DNA of 10,479 nt, taken from the NCBI GenBank assembly GCA_030632625.1, contig DAOVUK010000060.1:1-10479 (forward strand). Reading direction: 5' to 3'. Made by a program: the position numbers and the translations under genes. Under the pieces are notes generated by a model. The model had not been told where the DNA came from, searched no databases, and worked only from the letters and a program-made list of their open reading frames with translations. This document shows, one piece after another, positions 7,046 to 10,479 of the stretch. Positions within the stretch are counted from its first letter, which is position 1. Every line of letters begins with the position of its first letter. This DNA comes from Gammaproteobacteria bacterium. Lineage in GTDB: Bacteria > Pseudomonadota > Gammaproteobacteria > GRL18.

Positions 7046-8206
7046 ATGCACCCATTTAAAACCCATGTCTGTCTGGTTTGTAAAAATGAAGAGCTTAATA
7101 TTACGCCTGCTCTGCATTCAGGTTTTAAGCCTGATGAGGTCCTGTTAATCCATACTTCCTGGCATAAAGAAAAAGCGCTTAATTTATCCTTAATATTCAA
7201 TCGGCATCATATCAAAACCAGCTTTCTGGAAGTCACTGATAAACATGATATTGCAAAAATATCACAGCTGATAAACCAGTCAATTATTCAAGTTCTCAAC
7301 GACTCCGTTGATGTGCAACATCCGCTGGTTTTGAATGTAACCGGCGGCAGCCAGTTACTGAGTCTGATAGCCAGCGAACTTTTTTTTGAACATAAGCTGC
7401 CCGTTTTTTATGTCAGTAAAGAGACTGATATTTTACACTTCCTGCCATTAAGAAATGAGCAATCATACCAGTTTCATCTTGATGATCGACTCAAAATTGA
7501 TGACTATCTTTTAGCTTATGGAATAAAGGCAAAAAATGGTGGTGTCGATAAAATAAAGCCTGAGGTTGAAATATCTGCTGCCCATAAAAAAATTTGTAAT
7601 GAACTGATACAGAACATTGATGAATACAAAAAACCATTAGGAAAATTTAATTACTATGCGGCCCGGACAGATAAAAGTTATCAGGTCACAATAAATCCCG
7701 GTGATTTTAAAGATGTTAATTTTATTTCTCTGGTCATGCTGTTTGTTAATTTACATCTCATTGAATTAAGAGGCAAAACTTTAAATTTTATAAATGAGAA
7801 ACAACGTTTTTTTTGTAATGGCGGCTGGTTAGAAGAATTTGTCTTCTTACAACTACGAGAACTGAAGCAGGAACTATTGATTCAGGACATCACCATTGGA
7901 CTTGAAATTGAACTACCCTGCGGCAGCAGGAATGAACTGGATATTGCCTTTATGGCCAATAATCGATTTTATCTTATTGAGTGTAAAACAAAAAAATATT
8001 CGGGACAATCCACTGGAAATAATACCTTGTATAAACTGGACACCTTAAAAAATTATGGCAGTACAAACTCAAAAGCAATGCTTATCAGTTACCATCCCCT
8101 AACAAATTCCAATAGACGCAGAGCCAGTGATTATCAACTCAATATTGTTTCAGCACATCAAATAAAGCAATTAAAAAAACTGATCATCCAATGGGTTCAA
8201 GAGTAA
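7046..8206 (+). CDS. Card1/Can2-like CARF-domain nuclease (DUF1887)
   Basis: This 386-residue protein has the architecture of the DUF1887 family, which includes Vibrio cholerae VC1899 and the type III CRISPR ancillary nucleases Card1 and Can2. An N-terminal CARF domain (about 1-155) opens with THVCLVC and carries the ligand-loop motif LNVTGGSQLLSL (96-107). A winged-helix-like middle (about 175-255) follows, then a PD-(D/E)xK nuclease: GGWLEEFV (259-266, Glu264), NELD (296-299, Asp299) and IECKTKK (311-317, Glu312 and Lys314). All catalytic positions seem intact. Characterised Card1 dimers bind cyclic tetra-adenylate through CARF and then cut single-stranded DNA or RNA with a metal-dependent nuclease. 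The CARF loop here reads TGGSQ rather than the usual TGGTK. AAGG at 7035-7038 is a good ribosome site for the ATG. It is the last gene of the ParA-Nudix group, and no CRISPR array or cas gene is visible in the window, so activator and trigger are unknown. Confidence 0.9.
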   Translation: MHPFKTHVCLVCKNEELNITPALHSGFKPDEVLLIHTSWHKEKALNLSLIFNRHHIKTSFLEVTDKHDIAKISQLINQSIIQVLNDSVDVQHPLVLNVTGGSQLLSLIASELFFEHKLPVFYVSKETDILHFLPLRNEQSYQFHLDDRLKIDDYLLAYGIKAKNGGVDKIKPEVEISAAHKKICNELIQNIDEYKKPLGKFNYYAARTDKSYQVTINPGDFKDVNFISLVMLFVNLHLIELRGKTLNFINEKQRFFCNGGWLEEFVFLQLRELKQELLIQDITIGLEIELPCGSRNELDIAFMANNRFYLIECKTKKYSGQSTGNNTLYKLDTLKNYGSTNSKAMLISYHPLTNSNRRRASDYQLNIVSAHQIKQLKKLIIQWVQE

Positions 8207-8261
8207 TAATGACATCAGGTAATTCATATTTAAGGACAAAGTTATCACAATTAGTGGTGAT

Positions 8262-8699
8262 TCAGAAATTTGATAATAAACCATTAAGTCTGGAACCTAA
8301 ATTTTTATGATGTTGAATGGCATCATCATAGAACTTTTTATCATTAACTAAATTACTGTCTGAAGCTGATAAACTGCTCTTGTCATTACAGATCTTTTGC
8401 AGGTAATTGATAGATTTTGATAATGCTATTACATAATGTGATAAAGAGAGTAAAATTTCTTTACCTCTCAGGATCTTTAGTTCGCTGTGAGGCAACACAT
8501 TCAGAGCAGTTTGTATATCCATTAATTCACATTGTAACCTTTTTAGCCCGTCTTTATGTTGCTTATAGAAATCACTCTGATCAGCAAACATCTCTGTAAC
8601 CAGTTTGCGAACAGATAGACTAAAAATTTCATTATGGATCGCTTTATAGCGATAATTAACCTCTCTCACACTACAAGTATATTTTAAAATATCAGCCAT
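8262..8699 (-). CDS. Hypothetical 145-residue helical protein
   Basis: I do not recognise this protein. It is rich in Leu, Lys, Ser and Asn and reads as several amphipathic helices, without signal peptide or membrane segment. Visible stretches include VREVNYRYKAIHNEIFSL near the N-terminus, a Lys/Asp/Gln-rich middle and a helical ILLSLSHYVIALSKSINYL segment. The His- and Asp-containing helices could form a small four-helix bundle, but no metal or active-site signature is clear. The ATG at 8699 has only a weak upstream purine stretch. A possible 39-residue membrane protein ends 14 bases upstream, suggesting a two-gene transcript. It converges with the CARF nuclease gene, with 55 bases between the two stop codons. 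A long uninterrupted frame, larger than any other in the stretch, is the main support. Confidence 0.6.
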   Translation of the reverse strand: MADILKYTCSVREVNYRYKAIHNEIFSLSVRKLVTEMFADQSDFYKQHKDGLKRLQCELMDIQTALNVLPHSELKILRGKEILLSLSHYVIALSKSINYLQKICNDKSSLSASDSNLVNDKKFYDDAIQHHKNLGSRLNGLLSNF

Positions 8700-8713
8700 A
8701 AATAATATACTCG

Positions 8714-8833
8714 TTATAAGATAAAACTCATCATGTTTGCTGATACAATCAATGCGATACTCACAAAAATAAGAACTGAAGATAAAATTAATACCAGCTC
8801 AATTTCATCTAATAAGTGTTTGATATAAGTCAT
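8714..8833 (-). CDS. Possible 39-residue single-pass membrane protein
   Basis: From the ATG at 8833 a 39-residue product can be read with a charged N-terminus (MTYIKHLLDEIE) and a strongly hydrophobic helix of about 24 residues (LVLILSSVLIFVSIALIVSA), ending in MMSFIL. Minus-strand AAGGATGGGG lies just upstream of this ATG and is a better ribosome site than anything ahead of longer in-frame starts (ATG at 8911, TTG at 8932), whose extra N-terminal residues look unprotein-like. It would be translated just before the 145-residue gene, 14 bases apart. No family is recognised, and a chance frame is possible. Confidence 0.42.
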   Translation of the reverse strand: MTYIKHLLDEIELVLILSSVLIFVSIALIVSANMMSFIL

Positions 8834-8926
8834 TTTATTACCCCATCCTTGTTCAACTAAGCGGCAAAATTTCTTTTTGTTGTGAAGCCATCGTATCACC
8901 AATAGAAGCATAAGTATATTAGTGTT

Positions 8927-8946
8927 TACCAATATGCTTATTGGTA
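8927..8946. repeat. Perfect 8-bp hairpin with TGCT loop, with an extra direct copy of its arm
   Basis: TACCAATA and TATTGGTA form a perfect stem around TGCT. A further ACCAATA lies at 8898-8904, 30 bases from the copy in the hairpin, about three helical turns. The site sits between the methyltransferase and the small minus-strand genes, upstream of the latter. It could be an operator for them or a structure in their leader. It lacks a GC-rich stem and a T-tract, so a terminator is less likely. Confidence 0.5.
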
Positions 8947-8989
8947 GTTTGAGTAATGATGACCTTGCATCAGGGTAGTACCGAAACGC

Positions 8990-9012
8990 ATTATAGCACT
9001 TCGGTGATTATA
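8990..9012 (-). promoter_or_regulatory. Candidate -10 boxes for the 8262-8833 minus-strand genes
   Basis: Two perfect minus-strand TATAAT hexamers are present, at 8995-8990 and 9012-9007. Neither has a good -35 box at 16-18 bases. An ACCGAA/TTCGGT inverted repeat (8980-8985, 9000-9005) encloses the first hexamer and could bind a regulator over the promoter. Transcripts would run toward 8833 with a leader of about 150 bases containing the hairpin at 8927-8946. Confidence 0.3.
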
Positions 9013-9052
9013 TACCCGTGATACTTGGAAATGTACCCCAAGGGCACTTCCA

Positions 9053-9682
9053 TCATTCTTTCTTAACCCCTTCTATCAGTAGATAAACATCATCTTTTAA
9101 AAAACGTTTACTGGTGATCTCCAGTTCTGCAGATTCTTCAATGAATTGGACTGTTTTTCTATCAAATCTGGCACCATAGACTTTTTCAACAAAAGGGGTG
9201 AAAAAATCCTGACGTCTTCTTATTGCCTTGTTTTTTGAATAAATCATTTCCAGCAATCTGAATTTTCCACCGGGTTTCAGAACGCGGCTAAACTGTTCCA
9301 ATGCCATAGGTTGGAATTCATCCGGCATGACGCAACAAAGAAAGGTCGAAATTATCCAGTCATATTGATTCGACTCAACCAGATGCATGGTACTGGCATC
9401 ATCATGTAGAAGTTCTATTTTACAATGAGCCTTTTTTGCCTTCTTAGCGGCTTTTCTTAACATGACATCACTTAGATCGACGCCAGTTAATTCAATGCTC
9501 TCATGATAATGCTGGAAATTTCTGCCTGTTCCCACCCCTGCTTCCAGAACCTTACCACGCAAATCATTCAATAATAATGGCCGCCACTCTCGGTAAACAC
9601 GTTCCCATGGATAATCCAATATGTCGTAAAACATTGCGGTAATATTGTATTTCGCACGCAAAGACAGATTTTCTTCTCTCAC
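9053..9682 (-). CDS. Class I SAM-dependent methyltransferase
   Basis: This 209-residue protein has a complete Rossmann-fold methyltransferase core. Motif I is VLEAGVGTG (45-53), the acidic end of strand 2 is Asp69 in GVDLS, Asp94-Asp95 follow strand 3, strand 4 reads YDWIISTFLCCV (107-118), and the post-motif FSRVLKPGG is at 131-139. The N-terminal KYNITAMFYDILDYPWE resembles the UbiE/phospholipid-methyltransferase-like branch, in which YD near residue 19 is common. The C-terminal third is variable and gives no substrate. The start is GTG at 9682, supported by a strong minus-strand AGGAAAGG about seven bases upstream. It is divergent from the ArsR-rhodanese gene, 308 bases away, and the pair may share regulation. 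The methyl acceptor, small molecule or lipid, is unknown. Confidence 0.88.
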   Translation of the reverse strand: MREENLSLRAKYNITAMFYDILDYPWERVYREWRPLLLNDLRGKVLEAGVGTGRNFQHYHESIELTGVDLSDVMLRKAAKKAKKAHCKIELLHDDASTMHLVESNQYDWIISTFLCCVMPDEFQPMALEQFSRVLKPGGKFRLLEMIYSKNKAIRRRQDFFTPFVEKVYGARFDRKTVQFIEESAELEITSKRFLKDDVYLLIEGVKKE

Positions 9683-9690
9683 AAAAATAC

Positions 9691-9698
9691 CCTTTCCT
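9691..9698 (-). promoter_or_regulatory. Ribosome binding site that fixes the GTG start of the methyltransferase
   Basis: Minus-strand AGGAAAGG ends eight bases before the GTG at 9682, an ideal spacing. The only other early start, Met17, would cut into the conserved N-terminal YD region and has no such site. Confidence 0.6.
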
Positions 9699-9853
9699 GT
9701 ACTAATCCTCGATTCACAAATATAACTGGCCTAAAACGCGCTAGCGTTGAAAGATACAAAGATGTGACCATTTTGAACGCAAAAATAACGACGAAATAGA
9801 ATAAAAGATGAATACGCTGAATAGTTACAAGTTCTTATCCTTTAGGGCAAGTC

Positions 9854-9880
9854 ATTATTCAGGTAATTTAGAAGAATAAT
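9854..9880. repeat. Inverted repeat ATTATTC/GAATAAT, possible second ArsR-type site
   Basis: Seven-base perfect arms flank a 13-base spacer. They share ATTC/GAAT ends with the operator-like repeat at 9946-9967, where the ATTC-GAAT gap is 12 bases. It lies upstream of the presumed promoter. In this AT-rich stretch such a repeat may be chance. Confidence 0.3.
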
Positions 9881-9923
9881 TAAAAAAACCTGCTGTACTG
9901 TTTATTTATCGAGTTCTAAATAT

Positions 9924-9929
9924 TATAAT
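9924..9929 (+). promoter_or_regulatory. -10 box of the ArsR-rhodanese gene
   Basis: A perfect TATAAT is followed by the operator-like repeat and then the gene. The hexamer 17 bases upstream (TTTATT at 9901-9906) is a weak -35, so an activator or a flexible promoter is possible. Predicted transcription start is near 9936. Confidence 0.45.
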
Positions 9930-9945
9930 TTTAACTATATGCAAC

Positions 9946-9967
9946 TATTCAATTAATCTATTGAATA
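9946..9967. promoter_or_regulatory. Candidate ArsR-family operator
   Basis: TATTCAAT and ATTGAATA form perfect 8-bp arms with a 6-base spacer. The repeat lies about 10-30 bases past the expected transcription start and 23 bases before the ATG. ArsR/SmtB repressors commonly bind AT-rich imperfect palindromes of this form over their own promoter, so autorepression is a reasonable inference. Confidence 0.6.
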
Positions 9968-9990
9968 AAATTATACAAAGGTGTTATTTT

Positions 9991-10479
9991 ATGTCAAGCG
10001 ATAATTTTAAACAGGAACTCTTTACTCAATTTGCTCGTGTAGGGAAAGCTATGAGTAATGGCAATCGTCTTGAGCTGCTTGAATTTATTGCTCAGGGTGA
10101 GCGAAGTGTAGATGAGCTGGCAAAAATATCAGGCTTGTCGGTAGCCAATACCTCCCAGCATCTGCAGCAACTTAGACAGGCCGGGCTAATCAATTGTAAT
10201 AAACGTGGTTTAAAGGTTTTCTATCACATCAGTGGTGATGACGTTATTGATTTATTTAATTCGTTAAGAAATGTCGCTGAACGTCATTTGGCCGATGTTC
10301 AGCAGCTGATTAATACTTATCTCACAGTAAAAGATGACCTGGAGCCTATACCTGCAACAGAATTACTTGATCGTGCCAGAGAGGGACTGGTGACTGTTTT
10401 AGATGTCAGACCTTCGGAGGAATATCTATCAGGCCATGTTCCAGGCGCTATTAATATACCCCTGTCACAATTGGAAAAA
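9991..10479 (+). CDS. ArsR-family regulator fused to a rhodanese domain, cut by right edge
   Basis: The first 163 residues are visible. Residues 8-95 form a winged-helix ArsR domain: FARVGKAMSNGNRLELLEFI, the helix-turn-helix SVDELAKISGLSVANTSQHL (39-58), and the wing GLKVFYHIS (73-81). The recognition helix lacks the ELCVC metal-binding cysteines of arsenic and cadmium sensors; the only visible cysteine is Cys69. A rhodanese-like domain starts near 118, with LDVRPSEEYLSGHVPGAINIP (137-157) typical of its N-terminal half. The catalytic cysteine loop would lie about 30 residues beyond the edge, so activity cannot be judged. Such fusions are thought to sense sulfane sulfur or redox state through the rhodanese part. 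The ATG at 9991 has AAAGGTG at good distance, and the operator-like repeat just upstream fits autoregulation. It is divergent from a methyltransferase gene that it may control. Confidence 0.9.
   Translation, partial: MSSDNFKQELFTQFARVGKAMSNGNRLELLEFIAQGERSVDELAKISGLSVANTSQHLQQLRQAGLINCNKRGLKVFYHISGDDVIDLFNSLRNVAERHLADVQQLINTYLTVKDDLEPIPATELLDRAREGLVTVLDVRPSEEYLSGHVPGAINIPLSQLEK

Larger units (their letters stand above)
9683..9990. other. Divergent promoter region between methyltransferase and ArsR-rhodanese genes
   Basis: No gene is seen in these 308 bases. They contain a small palindrome CGCTAGCG around 9738-9745, an ATTATTC/GAATAAT inverted repeat (9854-9880), a plus-strand -10 box (9924-9929), an operator-like inverted repeat (9946-9967) and the AAAGGTG ribosome site of the ArsR gene (9978-9984). 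The left 150 bases hold nothing else I can support beyond the methyltransferase ribosome site. Confidence 0.6.

Noticed and set aside
8244..8261. ATCAC/GTGAT inverted repeat between the convergent CARF and 145-residue genes
   Set aside because: Only five base pairs with an eight-base loop and no T-tract; too weak for a terminator call.
7046..8300. CRISPR array or cas genes near the CARF nuclease
   Set aside because: No regularly spaced direct repeats and no Cas-like proteins are visible anywhere in the window.
8417..8599. Plus-strand frame of 60 codons opposite the 145-residue gene
   Set aside because: It lies fully antisense to the longer frame and lacks a ribosome binding site.
9024..9050. 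Imperfect stem just after the methyltransferase stop codon
   Set aside because: CTTGG/CCAAG and GGAA/TTCC pairings compete, with mismatches and no T-run, so a terminator is not supported.

Overview
The window looks like chromosomal DNA of an AT-rich gammaproteobacterium. The evidence is a PfaA-type polyunsaturated fatty acid synthase close to the Shewanella/Moritella/Colwellia type, a CARF nuclease resembling the Vibrio DUF1887 protein VC1899, and bacterial Shine-Dalgarno and promoter signals in an A/T-rich background. The genus cannot be fixed from this sequence. No tRNA, rRNA, transposase or CRISPR array is visible.

Left third (1-3567, minus strand): the first 1189 residues of a PfaA-like megasynthase, with a ketosynthase, a malonyl acyltransferase and a linker carrying a duplicated motif. 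The gene runs off the left edge before any acyl carrier protein. A divergent intergenic region of 490 bases follows (3568-4057). It is rich in inverted repeats: an 18-bp palindrome just upstream of pfaA, a perfect 22-bp-arm palindrome with a competing overlapping hairpin, and a smaller inverted repeat near the next operon.

Middle (4058-8206, plus strand): four genes in the same direction, a CYTH-like/CHAD protein, a ParA-type ATPase without ParB, a small Nudix hydrolase and a Card1/Can2-type CARF nuclease (DUF1887). The last three are closely spaced. CHAD domains are known to bind polyphosphate, ParA-like ATPases position cellular cargo, and some Nudix enzymes cleave polyphosphates or dinucleotides. 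The set may therefore form a polyphosphate or nucleotide-linked module. A cyclic-oligonucleotide-type effector nuclease at its end, with no CRISPR locus in view, is the most notable point of the window.

Right part (8262-10479): on the minus strand, an unrecognised 145-residue helical protein preceded by a possible 39-residue single-pass membrane protein, then a class I SAM-dependent methyltransferase starting at GTG. Divergent from the methyltransferase is an ArsR-type regulator fused to a rhodanese domain, cut by the right edge. A perfect inverted repeat sits just downstream of its -10 box and fits autoregulation.
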